From Litoribrevibacter euphylliae (GTDB lineage: Bacteria; Pseudomonadota; Gammaproteobacteria; Pseudomonadales; Litoribrevibacteraceae): DNA of 64,000 bases. The stretch covers positions 992,001 through 1,056,000 of the forward strand of contig NZ_JBHRSZ010000004.1 of NCBI RefSeq assembly GCF_042646085.1, written 5' to 3'. A model generated the notes under the pieces. It made no database searches and was not told the origin of the DNA. It was given only the letters and a program-made list of their open reading frames with translations. The position numbers were made by a program, and so were the translations under genes. The stretch's first letter is position 1, and every line of letters starts with the position of its first letter. Shown in pieces: positions 47,565-55,795 of the stretch.

Positions 47565-49148
47565 CTAAGTGGCTATTTTTTCTAGTGTTTCGTTTATGAT
47601 CAATTTCGAAGCGGAAATGACATCCGTTGGTAAGCATCCGATAATGCCTTGTTGCGACGCAGACTCTCCCGCCATGGCATGAATAAAAGCCGCATATTTA
47701 GTGCTCTCAATACAGTCTTGAGACTTCGCTAAAAAGGAAAGTATCAAACCCGAAAGTACGTCTCCCATACCTCCAGATGCCATAGCCTCATTGCCTAGAT
47801 AACATATATAAATATTGTTGCTGTTATTGGAAATAAGCGTTCCACTGCCTTTAAGTAATACAGTGCATTGAAATTGATCAACCAGTTTTGTGATCGATAA
47901 ATATCGATCAGATTCAATCTCCTCAACACTGCACTCCAACAGTCTTGCTGCTTCAGCGGGATGCGGCGTAAGAATACACTTGCCATGGCCGTGCTGCTGC
48001 CAAATTTCGGGATGCATAGCGATTAGGTTTAGTCCGTCGGCGTCAATGATGGTTGGCTTGCCGGTCTTTAACACGTCAGTCAGTAATCGTTTAGCATGGC
48101 CAGCGGTTGATAAGCCTGGGCCAATCGCAACTGCATTAGCAGGTTCCAGTAAATCAGGAAGTTGCTTCTCTATGTCTTTTTCAAACCCTCTCACCATAAC
48201 CTCTGGTGATCGGGATAACATTGGAGTCACAGCATTATTTCCTACCAAAGCGGATAACAGGCCGATGCCTGATTTTAATGACGCCTCACATGCTAATAGT
48301 GCTGCACCGCTGGTACCATCACTTCCACCGATAAATAAAGCCCGGCCAGAATTACCCTTATGATCAGCCGCGCGTCGTTTGAATAGGTTTAACTTTATGG
48401 ATTCAGAGCTCAGTAAGCACATAAGAGAATCCACCTGTGATTTAATGTCTGAGCCTATACCCAGCTCATCATAAGATAGTGTTCCTGTATAATTCTTTGC
48501 TTGCCCGGTAACCAGTCCCTTATTAATTCCAATAAAGGTGATTGTGTGATCCGCCTGGACTGCTGTACCCAATGGACGACCTGTATCCGCGGATAAGCCA
48601 GAGGGTATGTCAACGGCAATGGTTGGGTGATTAGACTGATTTATCCATGCAATTGCTTTCTGATACTCACCTCTTACTTCTCCAGCCAACCCCGTTCCTA
48701 ACATACTGTCAATAATTAAGTAGCTCCCATCATCTGTTGTGATACTGGAGCTCTTAAAGCTTTCAAAGGAGATAATACGGGTATTTTTATGTTTATTTAG
48801 ATCTTTAAAGGCGTGTAATGCTTCGCCTTGAAGCGTTTCCGAGAGAGTCTCTGTTTCGCCGATCTGAACGACAGTAACGTCGATATCATGAGCTTTAGCC
48901 AAAGTGGCAGCTACGTAGCCATCTCCCCCGTTATTGCCCCTCCCACAAAAAATTAACCAATGGCATTTTTCTGGATAGAGAGAGGATGCAAACTGAAAAA
49001 GAGCGTACCCGGCTTTCTTCATCAAAGCGTATCCATTGCCTTGATAGAGTTGTTCTATTGCTAATTTATCTATATCCCTGGTTTGTTGGGCTGAATACAG
49101 TGATTGAGAAAAGTGGTTAATGTGCAGAGATGTAAGAGATTTAATCAC
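47565..49148 (-). CDS. nnr: Bifunctional NAD(P)HX epimerase / dehydratase
   Basis: 527 residues. N-terminal YjeF_N epimerase (about 15-235): GRGNNGGDGYVAATLA, DSMLGTGLAG and VDIPSGLSADTG. C-terminal ADP-dependent dehydratase (about 250-520): ILTPHPAEAARLL, VLLKGSGTLI and the signature GNEAMASGGMGDVLSGL. Together they repair damaged NAD(P)H hydrates. In E. coli the gene is near tsaE; here its neighbours are unrelated, and it sits downstream of the DsbA-like gene. Confidence 0.92.
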   Translation of the reverse strand: MIKSLTSLHINHFSQSLYSAQQTRDIDKLAIEQLYQGNGYALMKKAGYALFQFASSLYPEKCHWLIFCGRGNNGGDGYVAATLAKAHDIDVTVVQIGETETLSETLQGEALHAFKDLNKHKNTRIISFESFKSSSITTDDGSYLIIDSMLGTGLAGEVRGEYQKAIAWINQSNHPTIAVDIPSGLSADTGRPLGTAVQADHTITFIGINKGLVTGQAKNYTGTLSYDELGIGSDIKSQVDSLMCLLSSESIKLNLFKRRAADHKGNSGRALFIGGSDGTSGAALLACEASLKSGIGLLSALVGNNAVTPMLSRSPEVMVRGFEKDIEKQLPDLLEPANAVAIGPGLSTAGHAKRLLTDVLKTGKPTIIDADGLNLIAMHPEIWQQHGHGKCILTPHPAEAARLLECSVEEIESDRYLSITKLVDQFQCTVLLKGSGTLISNNSNNIYICYLGNEAMASGGMGDVLSGLILSFLAKSQDCIESTKYAAFIHAMAGESASQQGIIGCLPTDVISASKLIINETLEKIAT

Positions 49149-49199
49149 AGTATAACTCGTTCGTTTGTGGTCTTTTTTTGATGGCTTTTAATTAAATCA

Positions 49200-50483
49200 T
49201 TAAAACGCCTTTTCAAAAATCAGCGGCATTCGATCTTGGCCCCAGGCCACTAATTTCCCTTTACTGAATGATGGGACGCCCCATAAGCCGAGTCGACCAA
49301 GTGCTTTACGGTTTGTTTCTGCATCGTGTTCGTACGATTTCGATGCTTTTGAGTGGTGAATTTTATCAATTGGCAGTTTGAACTCAGACGCAATTAGTTT
49401 GAGGTAAGCATCAGAAGATACATCTTGTCCTTGAGACCAAATGTCATGCATTAAGCGATAGGATACCGCCAACTGTTGATTTACTGGTGTGTTGTGAAAA
49501 ATGGCTAAGGCTTGCGCGACCCCTTTCCCTAAAGGATCCCATACTCTCCCAAAATCAATGTCTTCAAAATGTGCAATACGAGCTGCATCTTGCAAAATAT
49601 ACATTTTCTTGGCTTTAGGCACGGGGAGGCCCCGAGTAACCATAGGTAAAACAGGTTTAAGATTGATATGCTCGAGGGGGTAATCAGTCTGATTTTTAAA
49701 TAACCTTGCTATGGCTATGTAAGAATACGGGCTTCGGAAAGAGAAATAGAAATCTACCTTATCTTGGGGGCGTGATGGCACCCTTACCCTACCCCAGTCA
49801 GGATATAAGCGGGTTTGGTGTTCTTGAGCGGCAAAGCGCTTTAATCTATCTCTGAGCAAATAGATGCGATCCAATCCCCAATACCATTCACCTCGATAAT
49901 GAATTGAAGCCGCCATATAAAATCCGGATTTATAAAACGCCTCTGTGTTTTCTCTTAACTTGGCGGCTACATCAAATGCATCAAGCGTTTTGTTGTGCTG
50001 AAGCAATTTATGAATTGTTGGGAAGTCCCCGTGCCAATAGGCATCCATGGTTTGTTTGGCAAGTTGTAACCACTCGGCAGTTGTTGTTCTTGGTTGTAGT
50101 AATATTCTTAGTGCATCAGTCTTGAGTCGTTTCTGACTTGGGATCAGTGTTGGGAACTCAAGTCCCCAAGCTTGAGCCTGGTATCCAGCATCCACCAATG
50201 CATATCGTTCCAAAGCATCGGAATCAGGGATATACATTGGATCTCTTGGTGCCACAACATGGACATCAAAGCTTATCTTGAAAGCCTGTTCAAGCTCTTC
50301 AATGACGGGGAGGAGCAGATACGAATATGGATCTTCCAGATCAAAATAGAAACTGGCGTGATGGCCTTTTCGACTGATTTTACGGCAGGCCTCTGAAAAG
50401 CTATGGCGAAGCAATCTCAAACGTTTTGAGCAAATAAAAGCGGCTAGATAGCTTTGAAGTAGTTTATCAACTTTTATATCCAT
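49200..50483 (-). CDS. Fused double DsbA-like (2-hydroxychromene-2-carboxylate isomerase-like) protein
   Basis: 427 residues made of two related thioredoxin-like domains. The first begins at about 41 (ASFYFDLEDPYSYLLL), the second at about 246 (VDFYFSFRSPYSYIAIARLF), and both continue in the kappa-GST/HCCA-isomerase style without a CxxC pair. The SPYSY motif is the glutathione or substrate-binding start of that group. It follows the O-methyltransferase after eight bases. Which domain is catalytic is not clear. Confidence 0.75.
   Translation of the reverse strand: MDIKVDKLLQSYLAAFICSKRLRLLRHSFSEACRKISRKGHHASFYFDLEDPYSYLLLPVIEELEQAFKISFDVHVVAPRDPMYIPDSDALERYALVDAGYQAQAWGLEFPTLIPSQKRLKTDALRILLQPRTTTAEWLQLAKQTMDAYWHGDFPTIHKLLQHNKTLDAFDVAAKLRENTEAFYKSGFYMAASIHYRGEWYWGLDRIYLLRDRLKRFAAQEHQTRLYPDWGRVRVPSRPQDKVDFYFSFRSPYSYIAIARLFKNQTDYPLEHINLKPVLPMVTRGLPVPKAKKMYILQDAARIAHFEDIDFGRVWDPLGKGVAQALAIFHNTPVNQQLAVSYRLMHDIWSQGQDVSSDAYLKLIASEFKLPIDKIHHSKASKSYEHDAETNRKALGRLGLWGVPSFSKGKLVAWGQDRMPLIFEKAF
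49787..49794 (-). other. KOPS-like octamer
   Basis: CCCTACCC on +, that is GGGTAGGG on -, pointing left toward dif. Inside the DsbA-like gene. Confidence 0.4.
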
Positions 50484-50491
50484 GTATTTGA

Positions 50492-51157
50492 TTATCTTAT
50501 CTTTTTAGCCAATGTTAGACCGTCAGAAATTGGTATCATCGAAATCTCCATGTCTACATCCTGATGCAATAGATCATTTAGCTTTCGAACACCTTGGGTT
50601 GGCTCGGTGTTATCAGTCGGGTCGGCCACTTTCCCACCCCAGAACACATTATCAATGAATAACACGCCACCGAGTTTTAGTAACTTCTTTAATTTCTCGT
50701 AATACGCGGGATAGTTTTCTTTATCTGCATCCAGAAAGGCAAGATCAAAGGACCCTGTATGGCCTGTTTCTAGGAGCTCATCCAGGCTATCGAGCGCTTG
50801 ACCGAGTTTTAAATGAATTTTGTGGTCTACGCCTGCTTGTTGCCAATATCGTTTCGCAACGGATGTCCAATTTTCATCAAGATCACAGGTGGTTATAAGG
50901 CAAGAATCATCAGATGCTAAAGCCATGCACAAACTGCTATAACCAGTGAATGTACCCACTTCAACAATTTTTCGTGGCTGGAGCAAAGAAACCATGAACT
51001 TCATGAACTGCCCTTGTTCTGGCGAAATCTGCATTCTCGCCATAGGATCTTTAGCTGTCTCGTCTCTCAAGTTGCGAAGCAGAGGTTCTTCTCTAGTCCC
51101 TTTTTCTAGTAGGTAGGTATATAAGTGATCCTCCATGGCGCCTGATTGTTGAGTCAT
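50492..51157 (-). CDS. SAM-dependent O-methyltransferase (CCoAOMT-like)
   Basis: 221 residues of the methyltransferase family 3: VEVGTFTGYSSLCMAL (SAM motif I, about 62-77), DLAFLDADKENYPAYYE (metal-binding Asp and motif near 143), GGVLFIDNVFWGGKV (about 168). Typical substrates are catechols. AAAGGA is eight bases upstream of the ATG. It is the first gene of an operon with the DsbA-like gene and perhaps nnr. Confidence 0.88.
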   Translation of the reverse strand: MTQQSGAMEDHLYTYLLEKGTREEPLLRNLRDETAKDPMARMQISPEQGQFMKFMVSLLQPRKIVEVGTFTGYSSLCMALASDDSCLITTCDLDENWTSVAKRYWQQAGVDHKIHLKLGQALDSLDELLETGHTGSFDLAFLDADKENYPAYYEKLKKLLKLGGVLFIDNVFWGGKVADPTDNTEPTQGVRKLNDLLHQDVDMEISMIPISDGLTLAKKIR

Positions 51158-51361
51158 TAGTCATTCCTTTGTCTTATTAATGGCTTGTTTTAGATCAATT
51201 TTAGGAGAAATTTGAAGGTTTTACTGAGGAAATGAGAGCAAATAGTTGATAAATTGAACTTCTACAGCAAAAGTTAGTCTATAGAAGTTGAAAAAATAGA
51301 CGATAATAAAAGTGTAATCATTTAGGTTTACATTGGAATATTGATAACCAAGGAGGCAACT

Positions 51362-51439
51362 ATGCGTAATGGCATCATCTGCTATGGTCGTGTTACTAAG
51401 CCGAAAAGAAACGTTTGTATTAGTGAATCTTCGAAGTAA
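51362..51439 (+). CDS. 25-residue small protein with a strong ribosome site
   Basis: MRNGIICYGRVTKPKRNVC then ISESSK. It has an almost ideal site AAGGAGG five bases before the ATG, is basic (pI high by eye), holds two cysteines, and is followed by a GC-rich hairpin at 51448. It lies alone between divergent or leftward genes in a 430-bp gap. No relative known to me. Confidence 0.45.
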   Translation: MRNGIICYGRVTKPKRNVCISESSK

Positions 51440-51447
51440 CGTAACAA

Positions 51448-51462
51448 ACTCCGCTGCGGAGT
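51448..51462 (+). terminator. Short GC-rich hairpin after the 25-residue gene
   Basis: ACTCCGC-T-GCGGAGT, seven complementary bases per arm with a tight loop and no T run. Weak as a terminator; may be RNA structure of the small transcript. Confidence 0.35.
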
Positions 51463-51586
51463 GAACGATCAAAAGCAGCAATCAACGTTGGCAAGAATCC
51501 ACAGGCACTCGCTAGGATTCCTGCCAAAATTACCACCCCTTCCAAATTCCCCTCATATTTTTTCCATTCTTCGCTATATAGAGAGA

Positions 51587-52528
51587 TTATTGCTCCACTT
51601 TTTCTGCAACTTTAGTAATCAGATTTCGCAACCAAATGTGCGCAGGATTACTATGCAGTAACGGGCTCCATGCCATTTTTAGTTCGAAAGAAGGAATTTC
51701 AAAAGGCGGCTCTTTAACAATCAACTTATCTTGTTTGGTATTAAGCCCTACAGCACGGGTTGGCAGTGTTGCAATCAAATCATTGTCTTGGGCTAATAAA
51801 ATGGCGATTTGGTAGTGACGAGTAAAGACACTGATATTTCTTTTCTTTTCGATCTTGGCCAGAGCTTCATCTACCCATCCCAGTTTCTGCACCTGCCTTG
51901 GGTTGACTCCGACCCCGACTCCGACCCCTGTCTTACTTACCCAAATGTGCTTGGCAGATAAATAACTGTTCAGGTTGAAATCATTAATGATCGGGTTTTC
52001 AGGGCTCATGATGCATGAAAAGCTATCGGTCCAGACCGTTTTCTGATGAAAAGACTGAGGAAGATGATCAAAACGGTTAATCGCCATATCAACACGCCCC
52101 TGCTCCACATCAGCAAAGCTAACGTCACTCGGGGTTAATACATCCAGAGTGATGTTTGGCGCTTTCTGACGAACTTCTTTGAGCATTTCAGGCATGAGCG
52201 TAGATTCTGCGTAGTCTGACGCCATGATTCGAAAGACTCGGTTGCTTTCGCCTTCTTGGAAATCCACAATTGGCTGAACCGCTTGATCAACACGAGAAAG
52301 AATTTCACGAATTTGCGGTTGTAGCTCTTTAGCGCGCTCTGTGGCGGTCATACCTTCAGAGGTACGGATAAGTAGAGGGTCTTGAAAAAGCTCTCTTAAG
52401 CGCTTCAGGCCATTACTCATAGCCGGCTGCGTAATGCCTAGCTGCTCTGCAGCTTTAGTAACATTTTTCTCTCTGAGCAGTACATCCAGATGAACCAATA
52501 AATTTAAATCGATACGGCCAACATTCAC
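51587..52528 (-). CDS. LysR-family regulator
   Basis: 313 residues. Winged helix at about 8-66 (LNLLVHLDVLLREKNVTKAAEQLG, TQPAMSNGLKRLRELFQDPL) and a substrate-binding domain with RVFRIMASDYAESTLMPEML and FSCIMSPENP. A run VGVGVGV near 190 is encoded by a short GAC/TCC-rich repeat. Divergent from tag with a 140-bp gap, so it may control tag or itself; target not evident. Confidence 0.88.
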   Translation of the reverse strand: MNVGRIDLNLLVHLDVLLREKNVTKAAEQLGITQPAMSNGLKRLRELFQDPLLIRTSEGMTATERAKELQPQIREILSRVDQAVQPIVDFQEGESNRVFRIMASDYAESTLMPEMLKEVRQKAPNITLDVLTPSDVSFADVEQGRVDMAINRFDHLPQSFHQKTVWTDSFSCIMSPENPIINDFNLNSYLSAKHIWVSKTGVGVGVGVNPRQVQKLGWVDEALAKIEKKRNISVFTRHYQIAILLAQDNDLIATLPTRAVGLNTKQDKLIVKEPPFEIPSFELKMAWSPLLHSNPAHIWLRNLITKVAEKVEQ

Positions 52529-52668
52529 AGAGAAAATATCCTTTAGCTTCTACATAAAACGAATTTATTTTACACGTAAATCCTAACCTCTTCCATGACG
52601 CTTCAAATGAGTTAAGCTACTCACCTGAAGAAACCAACGGTTAAGTCGAATTTACAAAGGAAAGTTAC

Positions 52669-53253
52669 ATGAAGCGTTGCGACTGGTGTGGCTCAGACCC
52701 ACTGTATATGGATTATCACGATAACGTATGGGGCCGACCGGTTACTGACAGCCGAGATCTGTTTGCAAAGTTATGTTTGGATGGTCAACAAGCTGGCTTG
52801 AGCTGGATAACTATCTTGAGGAAACAGGACAGTTATTACAAAGCGTATGACGACTTTAATCCTGAGATCATCAGTACATACGATCAAGATAAAGTCGATT
52901 CCTTGTTGCAGGATTCAGGAATCGTCAGAAATAAACTGAAAGTTCAGTCCATCATCAAGAACGCAAAAGGTTATTTAGCCATTGAAAATGAACTAGGATC
53001 GTTTGCCCAATACATTTGGTCATTCGTTAACCATAAACCTATCATCAATGAATGGACATCAATGAGCGAAATACCTACAACTTCACCTGAATCGGATGCG
53101 ATGTCCAAGGACTTGAAGAAGAAAGGATTTTCTTTTGTTGGTAGCACCATTTGTTATGCCTTCATGCAGGCCGTGGGCATGGTTCAGGACCATATAATCG
53201 ACTGCCCCAGTTACCAACCATGCATCGAAGAAAGTAAACGCTTTAAGCTCTGA
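52669..53253 (+). CDS. tag: DNA-3-methyladenine glycosylase I
   Basis: 194 residues. MKRCDWCGSDPLYMDYHDNVWG carries the family's Cys and His zinc ligands near the start, and DHIIDCPSY near the end supplies the second His/Cys pair. GLSWITILRKQ is the base-recognition region. It removes 3-methyladenine from alkylated DNA. AGGAAAG lies nine bases upstream. Length fits E. coli Tag (about 187). Confidence 0.93.
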   Translation: MKRCDWCGSDPLYMDYHDNVWGRPVTDSRDLFAKLCLDGQQAGLSWITILRKQDSYYKAYDDFNPEIISTYDQDKVDSLLQDSGIVRNKLKVQSIIKNAKGYLAIENELGSFAQYIWSFVNHKPIINEWTSMSEIPTTSPESDAMSKDLKKKGFSFVGSTICYAFMQAVGMVQDHIIDCPSYQPCIEESKRFKL

Positions 53254-53265
53254 TGGGTGAACAGT

Positions 53266-54027
53266 CTACAGAGTATCCAGTAATAATTTTGTGGCCATTA
53301 TCATCATGGCCACAGAAACAACCACCTTGATTGCCTTCTCGCCACGTTTGACTGAAACACTTGCTGACCACCATGCACCTATAAAGTTGCCTGCGCCCAG
53401 CCATAAAGCATAGGTCCAGTTGATATTGCCAGACCAGATGAAAATAGTGAGAACCGGCAACGTATAAATCAACACCAGAAAGACTTTGTGGATATTGATT
53501 TCAAGTAATTTCATACCTGCTAACTGCCGAAAGCAGATCATGACTACAAAGCCTATACCCGCTTGGATAAAGCCACCGTAAAATCCAGTAAAAATTAAAG
53601 ACGCATAGAATGCTGGTGAATAGTTCTTTTCAGATTTCTCAGCGGGTAATTTCAACGGAATGAGAATAGTTATGATCACAAAAATAATAACGAGCACTAA
53701 TATACGTTGAAACCACTGGTCAGGGATTTCGATTGCAAAAAAAGCCCCAAATAACGCACCAGGAATAGTCCAGAGTGAAAGCTTCACACTTTCAAATACA
53801 TCGTTTTTTAGTTTTTTCTTGAACGCAATTATGGCCGACACGCTTTCTGCAACCAGAGCTACCCTATTGGTGCCATTGGCGACTTGAGGATCAACGCCCA
53901 TGAGGATCATGCTGCCTAAAGTGAGAACCGATCCACCGCCGGCCATTACATTAATAAACCCGGCAATGCATCCCACAACGAACAGAGTGACAGAGAAGAG
54001 AAAAGGTTCTTGTAGGAGAAAATCCAT
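53266..54027 (-). CDS. TauE/SafE-family membrane exporter
   Basis: 253 residues, eight hydrophobic segments; GFINVMAGGGSVLTL near residue 24 and GFYGGFIQAGIGF near 148 are the two conserved repeats of the family. Members export sulfite, sulfoacetate or other anions; substrate unknown here. It converges with tag, 12 bases apart. Confidence 0.88.
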   Translation of the reverse strand: MDFLLQEPFLFSVTLFVVGCIAGFINVMAGGGSVLTLGSMILMGVDPQVANGTNRVALVAESVSAIIAFKKKLKNDVFESVKLSLWTIPGALFGAFFAIEIPDQWFQRILVLVIIFVIITILIPLKLPAEKSEKNYSPAFYASLIFTGFYGGFIQAGIGFVVMICFRQLAGMKLLEINIHKVFLVLIYTLPVLTIFIWSGNINWTYALWLGAGNFIGAWWSASVSVKRGEKAIKVVVSVAMMIMATKLLLDTL

Positions 54028-54378
54028 GTTAGTTATCAGCTCGTTAATGAGAAAACTTTAAGCAAAAGTGGTCTATACTCCACTCATCGAATTAACTAAA
54101 AAAAGTTGCTGCCGCTCATCTGATGGTCAGAAACGAACTATACTTGTTCATTCGTTTTTCTCAACTCTCTTGGACTTCCCTCAAACCAGGCCATTCCCGC
54201 TTGAGCAAAAAAGTTCCGATTTGCTAAATATTAAATCTTCATTACAGAATTATTTCTAAGATCAAAATATTTCTAGAACACTTTGTTCAGAACAGGTAAA
54301 ACTAAATATACCAAGTCGCTTTATTTACTTGGTTCAAAGACAACTTTTCATCACATAAGACCAAAAGGGGAAGAATAG
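54028..54378. other. 351-bp gap with upstream regions of TauE-like gene and rmf
   Basis: Divergent promoters for the leftward exporter and for rmf must lie here. I found no clear operator. The last 20 bases hold AAAAGGGGAAG, the rmf ribosome site. Confidence 0.4.
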
Positions 54379-54576
54379 ATGAGAAGACAGAAACGCGATC
54401 AAGCAAGCCGAGCTTTCAACAAGGGTTACACCGCAGGAGTGATGGGTAAGTCCAAAGATATGGCGCCCCAGAACCCGGTGCTGAGACACAATTGGCTATG
54501 CGGATGGCGAGAGGGCCGTTCTGATCAGTGGGATGGCATGACAGGTGTTTCTGGAGTCCACAAAATTCCGCTCTGA
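54379..54576 (+). CDS. rmf: Ribosome modulation factor
   Basis: 65 residues starting MRRQKRDQASRAFNKGYTAG, then GKSKDM and WLCGWREGRSDQWDGM, the RMF pattern (GYxAG, GRSKxM, WLxGWRE). RMF converts 70S ribosomes to hibernating 100S dimers in stationary phase. Slightly longer at the C-terminus than E. coli RMF (55). A terminator follows at 54610. Confidence 0.93.
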   Translation: MRRQKRDQASRAFNKGYTAGVMGKSKDMAPQNPVLRHNWLCGWREGRSDQWDGMTGVSGVHKIPL

Positions 54577-54609
54577 TGAATATCATCAAAGCAAAGCTTT
54601 ACGAGGTAT

Positions 54610-54637
54610 AGGGGACTGAATAAGTCCCCTTTCTATT
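54610..54637 (+). terminator. rmf terminator
   Basis: AGGGGACT-GAATA-AGTCCCCT, then TTCTATTT; perfect 8-bp stem. Confidence 0.85.
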
Positions 54638-54756
54638 TGATTAAAATGCTCGTAATTCCTTTCTAATCCTCGATCATAGTTGTTGTCAGAGGTTCCTTAG
54701 CAATAGAGTTATTTTCAGCTAGTCTAGATAAGAAATGCAGAGTAAAACGCTGTTAA

Positions 54757-55230
54757 ATGAAACGTCACGGCTCCTATAAGTTATCCTATTCAAAGGACAC
54801 CTTATTGGTTAAGTTCTTTGGAAGTTGGAATCTAGAAACCACCCGCTTGTATGCCTTGGAATACAAAGCTGTTGTCTCCCCTCTCATTCATCAGGATTGG
54901 GCGGTTGTCTATGACATGCGAGACTGGGAGTTAGCTACGCCTGAGAGCATGACTGTTTTCCAGAGTTTAATAAAATGGTGTTTTGATAAAGGGCTTCGTT
55001 CATGCATTTATGTTTTTGAAGATTCATTTATCAAGCAACATTACTTAAAACAGATAACAGCAAAATTAGACTGTTTACCAGAGAGTTATAGTGTTACCCA
55101 AATGCGTAATTTAGATCATGCTCATGACTGGCTAAAGACTCATGGACATGATGTAGATATAAAGGCATTGATGGAATTTGAAGATCAGAGCATCAAACGA
55201 GAACGATCAGCGTCGAATTTTACTTACTAA
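54757..55230 (+). CDS. STAS-like protein
   Basis: 157 residues. An N-terminal pattern LSYSKDTLLVKFFGSWNLETTRLYALEY and WAVVYDMRDWELATPESM fits the SpoIIAA/STAS-like fold used in marine gammaproteobacteria for small regulatory proteins. It lacks a visible phosphorylatable DS pair. Converges with the ICMT-like gene. Role unknown. Confidence 0.6.
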   Translation: MKRHGSYKLSYSKDTLLVKFFGSWNLETTRLYALEYKAVVSPLIHQDWAVVYDMRDWELATPESMTVFQSLIKWCFDKGLRSCIYVFEDSFIKQHYLKQITAKLDCLPESYSVTQMRNLDHAHDWLKTHGHDVDIKALMEFEDQSIKRERSASNFTY

Positions 55231-55245
55231 GTCTCAATCTCTCTG

Positions 55246-55695
55246 TTACAACCAGCGACGTACATTTGCCTTATAGGCTTGAAAACTCTCACCAAACTTC
55301 TGCTCTACCATTCGCTCTTCAGGTTTGATTTGAAAATAATGAATGTAGGCAATAAAGAAAATTACAGCGATCCATGTTGATACTTCAGACCAGTAAAACG
55401 TGCCACCAACCAGCACCAAGGTCATACCCAAATACATAGGGTTTCGTGTGTACTTAAAAATTCCACTCGTAACTAAAGCAGTCACTTCGTCGGGCTTCAT
55501 TGGGTTCACTGTCGTTTGTTTTCGACGAAATTCAACCACCCCTAGTAGCATTACTACGCATCCAATGGCGCACCATAAAATGGGAATCCATAAGGGTAGC
55601 GTCCCAAACGAATAAATTGGCAGATAATCTGCCAATTCTATTTGAGCCAACGCAGACACCAATAAAATGACTAAAGGCGGAATTTTCAAGTCCAT
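55246..55695 (-). CDS. Isoprenylcysteine methyltransferase-family membrane protein
   Basis: 149 residues, four or five helices; the C-terminal half has SGIFKYTRNPMYLGMTLVLVG (RNPMY motif) and KPEERMVEQKFGESFQAYKANVRRWL, the ICMT/PEMT signature that binds SAM. Bacterial relatives methylate unknown lipids or thiols. Confidence 0.82.
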   Translation of the reverse strand: MDLKIPPLVILLVSALAQIELADYLPIYSFGTLPLWIPILWCAIGCVVMLLGVVEFRRKQTTVNPMKPDEVTALVTSGIFKYTRNPMYLGMTLVLVGGTFYWSEVSTWIAVIFFIAYIHYFQIKPEERMVEQKFGESFQAYKANVRRWL

Positions 55696-55735
55696 AATCT
55701 ATCCCACTAAGTAATTAGCTTTCAGTATAAACAAA

Positions 55736-55762
55736 AAAACCTGACACGATAGGCCAGGTTTT
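55736..55762 (-). terminator. Terminator of the prp operon
   Basis: On - it reads AAAACCTG, an 11-base loop, CAGGTTTT and T-rich bases. It lies 33 bases after the prpF stop. Confidence 0.82.
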
Positions 55763-55795
55763 GAATTGCATGAACTTGTTCAAGCACGCACAGGT

